Below are positions 26,201 to 34,136 of a stretch of DNA of 64,000 nt, piece by piece. Numbering within the stretch: position 1 is the stretch's first letter; each line of letters opens with the position of its first letter. The translations under genes were made by a program, and so were the position numbers. This stretch comes from an uncultured Salinimicrobium sp. Lineage in GTDB: Bacteria > Bacteroidota > Bacteroidia > Flavobacteriales > Flavobacteriaceae. Below the pieces are notes generated by a model. It saw only the letters and a program-made list of their open reading frames with translations, was not told the DNA's origin and made no database searches. The DNA lies in NCBI GenBank assembly GCA_946887075.1, contig CAMPKA010000006.1, forward strand, positions 69,611 to 133,610, given 5' to 3'.

Positions 26201-27819
26201 TGGAACATCTTGCAGACAACGACGAAGAGAAGGTCCTGGCGGAATTCGGGATCATGTTATGGGGCAATATGAATCACGGCTATGCGGAACTGGTCCTTGG
26301 AAATACCGGCGGGGATGTCTCCTGGGGATTGTCAGAGCTGAGAGGATGGACTGAAAAAAACCTGGTTACCTATATGGAAAGTCATGATGAAGAGCGCCTG
26401 ATGGCCAAGGCATTGCAATATGGCTTTTCCTCGGGTGATTACAACATCAAAAACCGGGATACCGCCCTGGAGCGGGTCAAACTCGCCTCCGCATTTTTCC
26501 TTCCCTTGCCGGGACCCAAGATGATCTGGCAATTCGGGGAGCTGGGCTATGACTATTCCATCGACTATAATGGCAGAACCGGCAACAAACCTATCCCCTG
26601 GTCGGGACCTGGTGGCCTCGGCTATGATGCAGATCCGGCAAGAATGAGGCTTTATGAGGCTACCGCTGCCATGAACAAACTGGTCAATGAGAATCCCTTT
26701 GTCTTCGAGGAGGGAGCATTCTCCTGGACCCCGGCTGGACAATTCCGCAATATCCGAATTTCCCATCCGGCGATGGACGTGCTGATCCTGGGAAATTTCG
26801 GAATCACTTCCGGAGCGACCCAGATGAACCTGATGCAGCCGGGAACCTGGTATGATTTCTTTTCCGGAGAGGCATTCGAAGTGGTGAATACCGCAAATAT
26901 GATCGATCTTTCGCCGGGAGAATTTCATATCCTGGTGAATCAGCCATTGGATTTTCCAGAGACCGATCCTACTGCGAACACCTTTGTCTTTATTTCGGAT
27001 CCGACTGAACTAGCTGTTGAAAAGAATGACTCATATGTACTGGAAATCAGTTGGAAGGATAATTCAGCAGGAGAAAGTGGTTACCTGCTCCAGAGAAGGG
27101 GTGAAGGGGAGCAGGAGTTCCGGGATATCACCACGCTTCCGGAAAATTCGGAAGCATATTCCGATGCCTCGGTCATAGACGGGGTCACCTATGAGTATCG
27201 GGTCAAGGCGATTAATACCAGCGGTTCTGACTCCGGATGGAGTGCGACGGATACGGCCGATCTGCCACTGAAAACCCCCACCGGCCTGAATGCAGTCCTC
27301 GCGGATGCACGTGAAGTGGTCCTGCACTGGCTGGATCATTCCGGGCACGAAACATCATACACCATTGAAAGATCTATGCACTACGGTAATATCACCACCC
27401 CTTTCAGCGAGCTGTCGACGGTGACAAACGATGTCAGCACTTTCAGGGACCAGGATGTCAGACCAGGGATCCAGTATTCTTACCGGGTATTTGCCAGCGA
27501 TTCAGATGAGCGCTCCGACCTGAGCAATGTAGCGAGCATCAGGCCTGCAGATGGCCTGGGAGATCATTTTTCCAGTTCGATCACCATGTATCCCAATCCA
27601 GCCTCCGACATGGTTACTATAAGTTCGTCCCAGGATCTTTCAGAGAAGGTTCAGTTGCAGCTGGTCACCCTTGAGGGTACAGTGGTTCGAAGCTTTGTTC
27701 TTCCCTCAGACCTGGAGAAAGTAAATGTAGATGTCAGGGGACTTCCCACTGGTTTCTATATCATGCATGAGACCGATTCCCAGGTAAGCTTCGGAAAACT
27801 CCTGATGATCCAACGTTAG
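23209..27819 (+). CDS. T9SS-exported modular GH13 alpha-glucan hydrolase with four SusE/F-like binding repeats
   Basis: A 1536-residue protein. No ATG fits; a TTG at 23209 starts a signal peptide (KTTTFTLQFLLILLFSSVLGTAQ), with a stop in frame shortly upstream. Residues 26-120, 127-219, 226-320 and 324-415 are four copies of a SusE/SusF-like starch-binding module (pattern VKFRANNSWDVNWGGTDFPEG). A further beta-rich region and an Ig-like segment lead to a CBM48-type domain (about 655-750; VYLVGDFNNWE) and a GH13 barrel (about 790-1170). Catalytic residues are Asp952 (FDGFRFDLS), Glu999 (YVIMEHL) and Asp1060 (MESHDEE). Two Fn3 domains follow, then a type A T9SS sorting domain (MYPNPASDMVTI ... 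GFYIMHE). It should degrade starch- or glycogen-like glucan outside the cell. Confidence 0.9.
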   Translation: MKTTTFTLQFLLILLFSSVLGTAQTYSTVGIIGPATPDGTWNVSVPMELQYAGDPHQWMLTVRLSAGKLKFRADNSWEVNWGNSAFPTGTGYQNGPDIPIPTAGYYTIYFNDSSGDYHFQALDPVEYETVGIIGDATANGWEASTAMTRDPSDPHSWHLESITLTTGEVKFRANNAWNVSWGGGGFPEGTATVNGLNIPVIPGTYAVTFHDITGSYSFELLNATTYQSVGIIGDATANGWEASTPMERLSQELPNDWLLTTYLNQGFLKFRANNSWEVNWGGTDFPSGTASIGGSDLSIPESGYYAIRFNDYFGTYSFTKIDTYETIGIIGSATLARWDTSSPMVQGTDGQTWTLEDFELSSGEVKFRANNSWDVNWGGTDFPEGVAISNGPNIPVEPGVYDISFNDFTREYSFVRTGSPSGQIVTLDPYFPSADIPVTIIYDATKGTGGLAEAAEVYMHAGVVLSGPEGTTWSHVVGNWGQDDGIGQMQPVVGEPGKWSLTIPSIREYFNLEAGVPVFRLAMVFRNADGSVTGKAQDGDIFIDTDPGDFVRFTAPLEQDVFVRAGESFSITAEASGVAEEIRLEIDNGSGFEPAASISNAGSLQHSYRPSASGQLRLRLLAKIGENTVSAERTLSVHVREANIIAELPEGLSSGIHYDASDPTKATLVLLAPGKEFVYLVGDFNNWEISSDYQMRQTPDGNYFWLEISDLEPQREYVFQYWVEGVIKIGDPYADKVADPYSDGNIPADVYPDPVVYTRTQDGIATVLQTGQTAYQWQFPEVVGGRPLEEDLVIYELLIRDFVASHSYQGVIDKLPYLKELGINAIELLPIMEFENNESWGYNPTYLFAPDKYYGTKNDLKALIDKAHEMGMVVLLDMVHNHQFGQSPMVRLYFDEATGKPTAKSPWFNQDATHPYNVGYDFNHESPYTQRYIDDVNRYWLEEYNFDGFRFDLSKGFTQRYNPDDVGAWSAYDQSRIDILKRMTSQIWAADPEAYVIMEHLADNDEEKVLAEFGIMLWGNMNHGYAELVLGNTGGDVSWGLSELRGWTEKNLVTYMESHDEERLMAKALQYGFSSGDYNIKNRDTALERVKLASAFFLPLPGPKMIWQFGELGYDYSIDYNGRTGNKPIPWSGPGGLGYDADPARMRLYEATAAMNKLVNENPFVFEEGAFSWTPAGQFRNIRISHPAMDVLILGNFGITSGATQMNLMQPGTWYDFFSGEAFEVVNTANMIDLSPGEFHILVNQPLDFPETDPTANTFVFISDPTELAVEKNDSYVLEISWKDNSAGESGYLLQRRGEGEQEFRDITTLPENSEAYSDASVIDGVTYEYRVKAINTSGSDSGWSATDTADLPLKTPTGLNAVLADAREVVLHWLDHSGHETSYTIERSMHYGNITTPFSELSTVTNDVSTFRDQDVRPGIQYSYRVFASDSDERSDLSNVASIRPADGLGDHFSSSITMYPNPASDMVTISSSQDLSEKVQLQLVTLEGTVVRSFVLPSDLEKVNVDVRGLPTGFYIMHETDSQVSFGKLLMIQR
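23284..24453 (+). repeat. Four tandem SusE/F-like starch-binding repeats within the GH13 gene
   Basis: Four consecutive units of about 95 codons each, which share a GIIGxATxxGW start, an FRANNSWxVNWGG core and a YxxxFNDxxGxYSF end. Units 2 to 4 are most alike, which suggests stepwise duplication. In SusE and SusF these modules form separate surface lipoproteins; here they are fused to the catalytic domain. Confidence 0.85.
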
Positions 27820-27842
27820 GGGGTGAATGCCATCATAAATCC

Positions 27843-27885
27843 AGGAAAGGGAACGGGGTTAAAATGCCGTTCCCTTTCCTTTTTT
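27843..27885 (+). terminator. Intrinsic terminator of the GH13 gene
   Basis: AGGAAAGGGAACGG (27843-27856) pairs perfectly with CCGTTCCCTTTCCT (27867-27880) across a 10-base loop and is followed by a T-run. It starts 24 bases after the GH13 stop codon, so the GH13 gene is a monocistronic unit. Confidence 0.92.
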
Positions 27886-27938
27886 AAATCACTTGCCCAT
27901 CCGGGGAACATCTGTTATCTTGCCCCAAAAGCATAGCT

Positions 27939-28160
27939 ATGTCCAGCACAAAAATCACAGTGAACAGCGACGGATCGCTGATCGTTACAGGAGATTTCGA
28001 AATCGCAGATAAGAACGGGAACCAATATGGCCTGGGAGGCAGGGACCGGGTAACGCTCTGCCGATGTGGGCGCTCCAGTAATAAACCCTTCTGTGACGGG
28101 TCCCACAGGAACCATTTCGAACATGAGGCGGTCGCCTTCGACCTGCCTCCGAAGAAGTGA
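27939..28160 (+). CDS. CDGSH-type iron-sulfur domain protein
   Basis: A 73-residue soluble protein with CRCGRSSNKPFCDGSH, the C-x-C plus C-D-G-S-H pattern that binds a 2Fe-2S cluster through three Cys and one His, as in mitoNEET and its small bacterial relatives. There is no signal or membrane segment, so it is cytosolic. Its cellular role is unknown; family members are proposed to act in redox sensing or cluster transfer. A weak promoter-like TTG-N20-TATCTTG lies just upstream. It stands alone between the GH13 terminator and the convergent hybrid regulator gene and is probably not part of either sugar system. Confidence 0.88.
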   Translation: MSSTKITVNSDGSLIVTGDFEIADKNGNQYGLGGRDRVTLCRCGRSSNKPFCDGSHRNHFEHEAVAFDLPPKK

Positions 28161-28228
28161 TCCAACTGGAAATCTGAACATCTGCGCTGGTAATTACCGG
28201 TTTTGCTCAAGAGGCCTCTTCTCCTGGA

Positions 28229-31200
28229 TTACTGCTTCTCAATAATCCTGCCTGGCATGAACCCAAAATGTCTCTTATAAAGGAAGAAGAAGATGTCTTT
28301 GTTCTTGAATCCGGCCTTTCTGGCTACCTCGGAAAGATCTGAGTCTCCTTTGTGGATCAGTCCACGAGCATATTCCAGTTTGGTTTCGATGATGAACTCA
28401 TCCAGGGCCATCCCTTTGCAGTCCTCGATTACCGATTCCAAAGCCATTTTTCGCACTCCCATTGCCTTGCTGAGCTCCTCAATGGAAAAGGAGGATTCAT
28501 CAGCATTCTGGAGGATCAGTTTCTGCAATTTCTGTACGATGTCCTCATCGGAATCCTTCCTCAGAATTTTGCTGTTGCGTTCCGGCAGCTTCGATGTAGC
28601 GTGGCCCTGTGCTGATGCTTCCTGTCTTTGAGCCAGAAGCGCGACCAGGTTCTCCGGATTGTTGGGTTTACGGACCAGGGTAAGCGTTTCTGTATTCGTG
28701 ATTCCGGAGGTCTCGGGAAACTCGGGTTCTTCATAGATCAGATAGACCGGAATGGCCCTGAGGGCATCGTTTTTCTGGAGTGCCTTCCAGAGTACGGAAC
28801 CATTGGTTCCTGCAGCTGAGCCTGCGACAATGATATCGGGTTTGGCCTCAAGGGCCCGCTCATAGGCTTCGAAGATATTCTGTACCTGCTCCACTTTTCC
28901 AAGCTGTTGCAGGGCGAGAACTTCCTCCTCCAGTTCCTGGGGGCCCGATACCACCAAAATCCGGGATTTGCTTTTTTTCTCGATAGCGGCCGTTGGCATG
29001 TCCATTTCTTCCCTGGGTAAGGGTGCCTCAAATGTTTCAACTGGTGGTCGGGGAGCCTCGACATTTGCTGGTTCGGAAGCGGTGGCAACTTCTGGGGCGG
29101 ACACTACCTCAGGTCTTTCCGGTCCTGCTGTAACCGCTTTTGGATAATTCTTCAGAATAAGGGTAAAGGTAGTCCCTTCGTTTCTGCTGCTTTCGAAGAA
29201 TATAGCTCCTCCGGCTTTGTCAAGAAAATCCTTGACCGCCAGAAGCGTATTGAGGTGATAAGGCTCTTTAGGCGCAGCACTACCTTTTGAACTCCGGAAA
29301 TATTCCTTGACAATTTTTCTTTCCTTTTCAGGCATCCCCAGGCCGTTGTCCGTGATCTGCACCTTCATGTCCCCCTTGTTGGTCCCGATGAGATTGATGA
29401 TGATCTTGGCATCCTGGGTGCAGTACTTGATTGAATTGGAGAGTACGTTGAAGAAAATCTTGTTCAGGAATACGACATCATAGATCAGGTGCTCCCGGTT
29501 CCATTGGTTATTTAGGATCACTTCAAGATTTTTTTCCCTAAGCAGAGGACGGATATCTGCCAAAAGATCCTCGAAATACTCCCGGACCGTGATTTTGGTA
29601 AGCTGCAGGCTGCCCTTTTTTTTCAGGTTCGTCGCCTGAAAATTGAGAATGGGCTCCATCAGCTCGCGCAGCCTGTTTATGACGATATGAAGCCGGTTTT
29701 TGTTGGTCAGATCCTCTGCCTCGGCGATATTATCCAGAGTGGAGAGAATAATATTGAGGGAGGTCCCGAATTCCTGGTTCATGCTTGCGAAGATGGCGGA
29801 CTGGGTTTCTCTTCGGCGCTTCTGCTTGAGTATTCGGGAGAAGATCAGGAGAAGAAAACCTGTTAACAGGATCACACCAGCCAGGATAAGGAAGGCGGTG
29901 GAGCTGAGGTACCAGGGGGGCTGTACCCGGAAAGGAAGCTTTTGAATCTCACTCCAGCTCCCGTCAGAACCGAGACCTCTTACTTCAAAGGTATACATCC
30001 CGGGAGTAAGATTGCTGAAGCTGGCCGTGTTCTGAGGCTGAGGCTGAGACCAGGCTTCTTCAAGTCCCAAGAGCCTCCAGGAATAAAGCAAAGGGGAATC
30101 GCTTCCCGGTTGGGATCCTCCGAAGGTAAATCCTATAGCGTCTTCTCCCTCCTGGAGTTTCATGGCCTCAGGAGTATCTCCGGATAGCGTTGTGGTCTTC
30201 GTTCCGATGGTGACCTGGGCCAGGGAAACCAGGGGCAGGTTTACAGGAATCCTCTTGACATCCGCGGGATTGAAGATCTCTACTCCGCCTACGGTTCCGA
30301 AGGCCAGCCGATTATCGAACTGGGCTACGCTCCCTGTGAAGTTTGTACTGGCAAGGCCGTCGTCCTCTCCGAAATTCCGGACTTCCGGGATCTTGCTGAT
30401 CCTGAACTGGGAAAGCCCCGTTGCCGAAACCGCCCAGACGTCATTTCTACCGAATATCTCAATGGCGCGGATGTTTTGGGAGGGAAGTCCCTCTTTTTCG
30501 CCGATGACCTGGTATGTGTTTTGCTCAGGGTCATAGATCACCACTCCGGCCCCGTCCGTGGCCAGAAGGATTTCTCCCTGGGACGATTCCCGGATCATGT
30601 TGATGTTGAGATACGACAGATCCCCTGCATTAGGGGAGAGGATGTCGATTTTCTCCGGCTGTGAACTATGGGAAGCAATTCGGAAGATCCCTCTTTTTCC
30701 CGCTGCATACAAATCGCCTGATCTTGACCAGAGCAGGACGCTGGCTCCCTGGAGGCCGATCTCCTCAATTTTTCCGTTTCTTTTGATCAGGGTGAGATCA
30801 CCATCCTCTCCGGCAATCCAAAGGTTCTTTTGCCGATCAAGTTCGAGAGCACTTGCCTTGTCAAAACCAATTTTGTTGTTGGACTTTGAATAGTGCGCCC
30901 TTAACAAGGTATTGATATTGACTTTGTACACCCCGTCATTGTGCGTGGCAACCCACATATGTTCATCATCCGCCTGAAGATCCTTAATAATATCTGGATT
31001 AGGGAAGCTACGGGAAAAGGAAAGGTTCTTAATGTGCTGCCATGAATCATATTTTCTGTTCCAGATGCTAAGGCCCTCCTTGGATCCAAACCAGATGTTC
31101 CCGTTCTGATCTTCCTCAATCGCTGTTGTGAAGTCATGGGCCAGGCTACCATACTGGCCCGGCTGGTGTCCGACTAGTTCAAAGATATTCTGCCTGAGGT

Positions 31201-32161
31201 TCATCTGGTAAAATCCCCCGGTTTCACTGGAGATCCAGAGCCTGTTATAGGCGTCGAGGTAGACCTGTCCGAGCCGATTGTCTAAAAAGGTGGAACCATT
31301 GTCTTCTTTGCGGTAATGGGCGATCAGTTCCAGGTCCTTGTCCAGGCTCACAAGACCCTCTCCCAGGGTTGCGACGTAGATATTCCCTCCCTGATCCACC
31401 GAGATCCCAGTTATGGGCAATTGTCTGGCAGAATAGGGCAGGGCACGAACGGTTTCCACAGAAGAAAGATCGGGGGCCATAAGCAACAGGCCCCGGTCCC
31501 GGGTCCCCAGGAGAATGCCTTTTTCTGTAGAAGCGATCTGTGTAATTTCCACAGCTCCAGTTCCACCGGAGGCGACCTGCTTCAGGTTTCCGGACATGGA
31601 AGAAAGACTGAAAACGCCTTCGGAGGTTGCCAGCAATAGCTTGCCCGCGATAGGAAGCATATCGTTAAGGACCACATCACCAGGAAAATCGGCCAGAAAA
31701 TCAATTCCCTTGCCATCGGCTATCAGGACGCCCTGATCGTTGGCCAGCCAGAGAGATCCTTCCGATTTGGTTCTGATCTCTTCCACAGCTAATTTCTCTT
31801 CTGAGGCTCTTAAAAACTCCTCTTTTGCAGGATCGAGTTTTAAAAGCCCCGTCTGGGTACCGATCCAGATCTGGTCCTGGTCATCGACAAATACGGTGTG
31901 TAACTCGCCTGCGTCGGAAGGAAGTCCGTCAAACCTATCATAGCTTTGAGAACCTGCAGGACTGTACCGGTACACCTGTGAGGAGGTGAGTAACCAGAGA
32001 TTACCCCGGTCGTCTTCCTGCATTTCCCTTACTTTGCCCGAGATTCCATCGAGTGCTGAAAACCGTTCTACTTCTAATTTCGTCTGTGAATATCCAACTT
32101 CAGGTTGAAGTACGAGTACGAAGGATGCCAGAAGAACAACCTTCAATTTAAAATGCCCCAA
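28229..32161 (-). CDS. Degenerate hybrid two-component regulator (HTCS-like) without phospho-His and phospho-Asp
   Basis: A 1310-residue protein with HTCS layout: signal sequence, periplasmic propeller (about 30-640), Y_Y_Y domain (about 690-745), a transmembrane helix near 755-775, a dimerisation/kinase region, a receiver-like domain and an AraC-type HTH (about 1205-1305; ARKAGFKNKDIFFFLYKRHFG). The usual SHEFRTPL box reads NQEFGTSL, so the phospho-accepting His is Gln796. The ATPase keeps an N box (FNVLSNSIKYC) and DNGLGM, but the G2 box is eroded (HLNTLLAVKDF). In the receiver, the acidic pair is replaced (ILVVSGPQE) and the phospho-Asp position is Gly1114 (PDIIVAG), while Lys in RKP remains. 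Signalling by phosphotransfer seems impossible; direct conformational control is more likely. No ATG is available; a TTG at 32161 (or 32146) starts the signal peptide. The target genes are unknown; the GH13 gene is nearest. Confidence 0.88.
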   Translation of the reverse strand: MGHFKLKVVLLASFVLVLQPEVGYSQTKLEVERFSALDGISGKVREMQEDDRGNLWLLTSSQVYRYSPAGSQSYDRFDGLPSDAGELHTVFVDDQDQIWIGTQTGLLKLDPAKEEFLRASEEKLAVEEIRTKSEGSLWLANDQGVLIADGKGIDFLADFPGDVVLNDMLPIAGKLLLATSEGVFSLSSMSGNLKQVASGGTGAVEITQIASTEKGILLGTRDRGLLLMAPDLSSVETVRALPYSARQLPITGISVDQGGNIYVATLGEGLVSLDKDLELIAHYRKEDNGSTFLDNRLGQVYLDAYNRLWISSETGGFYQMNLRQNIFELVGHQPGQYGSLAHDFTTAIEEDQNGNIWFGSKEGLSIWNRKYDSWQHIKNLSFSRSFPNPDIIKDLQADDEHMWVATHNDGVYKVNINTLLRAHYSKSNNKIGFDKASALELDRQKNLWIAGEDGDLTLIKRNGKIEEIGLQGASVLLWSRSGDLYAAGKRGIFRIASHSSQPEKIDILSPNAGDLSYLNINMIRESSQGEILLATDGAGVVIYDPEQNTYQVIGEKEGLPSQNIRAIEIFGRNDVWAVSATGLSQFRISKIPEVRNFGEDDGLASTNFTGSVAQFDNRLAFGTVGGVEIFNPADVKRIPVNLPLVSLAQVTIGTKTTTLSGDTPEAMKLQEGEDAIGFTFGGSQPGSDSPLLYSWRLLGLEEAWSQPQPQNTASFSNLTPGMYTFEVRGLGSDGSWSEIQKLPFRVQPPWYLSSTAFLILAGVILLTGFLLLIFSRILKQKRRRETQSAIFASMNQEFGTSLNIILSTLDNIAEAEDLTNKNRLHIVINRLRELMEPILNFQATNLKKKGSLQLTKITVREYFEDLLADIRPLLREKNLEVILNNQWNREHLIYDVVFLNKIFFNVLSNSIKYCTQDAKIIINLIGTNKGDMKVQITDNGLGMPEKERKIVKEYFRSSKGSAAPKEPYHLNTLLAVKDFLDKAGGAIFFESSRNEGTTFTLILKNYPKAVTAGPERPEVVSAPEVATASEPANVEAPRPPVETFEAPLPREEMDMPTAAIEKKSKSRILVVSGPQELEEEVLALQQLGKVEQVQNIFEAYERALEAKPDIIVAGSAAGTNGSVLWKALQKNDALRAIPVYLIYEEPEFPETSGITNTETLTLVRKPNNPENLVALLAQRQEASAQGHATSKLPERNSKILRKDSDEDIVQKLQKLILQNADESSFSIEELSKAMGVRKMALESVIEDCKGMALDEFIIETKLEYARGLIHKGDSDLSEVARKAGFKNKDIFFFLYKRHFGFMPGRIIEKQ

Positions 32162-32267
32162 ATCTTAAATTTTAAGTTAATTTCTGGAACAATTTAATGA
32201 TATAATGTACTGCTTCGGAGCGCTCTTCAATCGACTTATTAAGAGTTTATTAACTACCTGTCCAGGT

Positions 32268-33512
32268 TTAGCGGAATCCAAAAAGGAACGGGAAGAGGAA
32301 AGTGACGATCCCTGCCCAGATAAAATAGATGGGTAGGTAGCGCGTGATGGCCTTTCCGACCTCGTAATGGCTGCTCCTATTCCAGGTCATCCTGTACAGC
32401 TCATAGCTCACCATCAGCAGGTTGATCAGGATCAGAATATTGCCTCCGAGGACCGCGGCCCGGTTAGGGGTGATTCCCCATTCGCTGATCCTGAAGAGGA
32501 TCGCCGAAAGCGCGATCCCGTTGACGATGATCGTCACGAGTGAGAGCAGGAAAAGGATCCAGTGCTCCAGGTTGCTCCGGGTGGATTTGGTGGTTTCCGC
32601 GACTGAAAAGCAGATGATGGCCATTACCCCGATCAACAGGGCATTGAAGATCAGCAGGAACTCACGGTCGTTATACGGATCCTGTCCGGAATAGGCCATG
32701 GCGATAAGGTAGATCACAAGCATAACCAGTACCAGGGGACTGAAAATTCTTGCAATAACAGGGGAAACCTTTCCGACGAGTCCCGGGCTGGTCTGGGTGA
32801 GGTAGGCTCCGAGAATCGGGATGGCTGCAAGGCCAAATACAGCGATGTTTTCAAAATAGAAGTTTTCGATTTCCAGCCCGATCAGGGAGAACAATCCCAG
32901 GGTAATTACGCTGAGGATTCCTCCGGCAATGCCGAGCAGGGCTGATATGACTATCAGGTCTCCGTTGAACCGCAGAAATCCCAGTCTTTTCTCATTGTCG
33001 TTCCGTCTGGTGCCTACAAATGCGAAGCCGAGAATCGACCACAGAAAAAGGAGTAGGTGTACACAGGACAGGATGAGCGTATCACTTTCTTCAGCACCGG
33101 GAAGCATATTGATGAAAATCGCGCTGATGATCATGACGCCTACCAGGAAAATGTGCTTACGTCCCGGCAATTTATTCCTCCAGGCAAAGTAGGCGGTCAG
33201 GAAAGGAAATACGATAAATCCGATATTCCTTGGATAGAAGTAGTCTTCATCGATCCCGAAAATTGCCGGAATTTTAGCGATCATCCCTGCGATAAGTGAG
33301 GCTGCGATGATCAGGACCAGGTCCTGAAGGTTTCCCCAGGAAGTTTCCTCCTTTTTGAAGGTCAGCCTTGCCTCCCAGAAGGTGACAAGTTTCTGATCCT
33401 CAATTTGAGGAGCAAGATCAAAAAAGGAATTTCTGAATTCTTCGCGATTGTTGCGATACAGGCTTTCCAGATTTTCGGGGGAATTAAGATTGGAGAGAAT
33501 TTGATCTTTCAT
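32268..33512 (-). CDS. Multi-pass membrane protein, DUF4153-like
   Basis: A 414-residue protein with a soluble N-terminal stretch of about 70 residues (MKDQILSNLNSPENLESLYRNNRE...) and then about ten hydrophobic helices. The alternation of FYPRNIGFIVFPFLTAYFAWRN, FAFVGTRRNDNEKRLGFLRFNGDLIV and SLIGLEIENFYFENIAVFGLAAIPILGAYL resembles the DUF4153 membrane family of Bacteroidota. No function is known for that family. It ends in FLFGFR close to 32268. It stands alone, and a promoter-like element lies upstream. I would not assign it a role. Confidence 0.7.
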   Translation of the reverse strand: MKDQILSNLNSPENLESLYRNNREEFRNSFFDLAPQIEDQKLVTFWEARLTFKKEETSWGNLQDLVLIIAASLIAGMIAKIPAIFGIDEDYFYPRNIGFIVFPFLTAYFAWRNKLPGRKHIFLVGVMIISAIFINMLPGAEESDTLILSCVHLLLFLWSILGFAFVGTRRNDNEKRLGFLRFNGDLIVISALLGIAGGILSVITLGLFSLIGLEIENFYFENIAVFGLAAIPILGAYLTQTSPGLVGKVSPVIARIFSPLVLVMLVIYLIAMAYSGQDPYNDREFLLIFNALLIGVMAIICFSVAETTKSTRSNLEHWILFLLSLVTIIVNGIALSAILFRISEWGITPNRAAVLGGNILILINLLMVSYELYRMTWNRSSHYEVGKAITRYLPIYFIWAGIVTFLFPFLFGFR

Positions 33513-33540
33513 ATTTATTATTATAAAGTACTTTGTTATT

Positions 33541-33574
33541 CAAAGTTAAATAATATTTTGAGAAGTAATACAAA
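33541..33574 (-). promoter_or_regulatory. Possible promoter of the DUF4153-like gene
   Basis: On the minus strand TTTG (33571-33574) and TAACTTTG (33541-33548) fit the Bacteroidota elements, but the spacer is 22 bases, longer than the usual 19. The -7 element lies about 30 bases before the ATG. Confidence 0.3.
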
Positions 33575-33632
33575 AGCCTTCGGGTATTTTTTGTTCAGTT
33601 TCAAGTACCCTAGGGTTTATGTAGGAGCGAAA

Positions 33633-34136
33633 TCATAACCGAATCTGAAGCTCCCTAAGCAGAGAAATGGTATTGCGCCACGGCAGGTTGAACTCCTTAC
33701 ATACCTCTGGTATGGGAATGTCTTTTCTTATAAGAGGGTCCTCCTTTTCTTCTGTTACTATGATAAATCCTTCTTTTCTAATCGCATATGCAACCAACCA
33801 GGGATCTGCATAGTCCGTAGCCATAAATTTTGAAAGAGCGTTGGTGGTAAATTTTCTTTTTGAGGTTTGTGCCCAGTTCACCACCTTACCATATTCTAAT
33901 ATGGCTTCTTGGCTATTCAGGAAAAAGCTTTTGGGCAGTTCTTTTTTACAAAATCTGGCCAATTCATCCCCGTCACGGCCGTTATCCACCAATTCCACCC
34001 TGACTTTATCTACGCTAAATATCTTTGCCTGGTCCGCGGCCGATTTAATAGCGTTCCAGAAACCAGGCATTACATCAAAAGGATAATACTTCCTATGAGC
34101 TTGAATGAAAATATTTGAGTCTATCAAATAAGGCAT
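33633..34136 (-). CDS. PIN-like ribonuclease (DUF4411 family), likely toxin of a two-gene module
   Basis: A 167-residue protein beginning MPYLIDSNIFIQAHRKYYP, the first acidic residue of a PIN fold. VRVELVD and ATDYADPWLVAYA supply the further acidic residues, and EGFIIVTEE a late strand. This matches the DUF4411 PIN-like family, which is often found next to ImmA/IrrE genes. PIN nucleases cut RNA with a divalent metal. The ATG overlaps the stop of the upstream gene by one base (TAATG), so the two are translated together. Base composition is more AT-rich than the surrounding PUL genes, which suggests horizontal gain. Toxicity is inferred from family and context. Confidence 0.8.
   Translation of the reverse strand: MPYLIDSNIFIQAHRKYYPFDVMPGFWNAIKSAADQAKIFSVDKVRVELVDNGRDGDELARFCKKELPKSFFLNSQEAILEYGKVVNWAQTSKRKFTTNALSKFMATDYADPWLVAYAIRKEGFIIVTEEKEDPLIRKDIPIPEVCKEFNLPWRNTISLLRELQIRL

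Noticed and set aside
25114..26208. Minus-strand open frame of 364 codons within the GH13 gene
   Set aside because: Antisense to the GH13 catalytic domain with all three catalytic residues; not coding in character.
28229..32161. A pseudogene of an HTCS
   Set aside because: The frame is open over 1310 codons and the sensor, membrane and DNA-binding parts are intact; only the phosphotransfer residues are changed.
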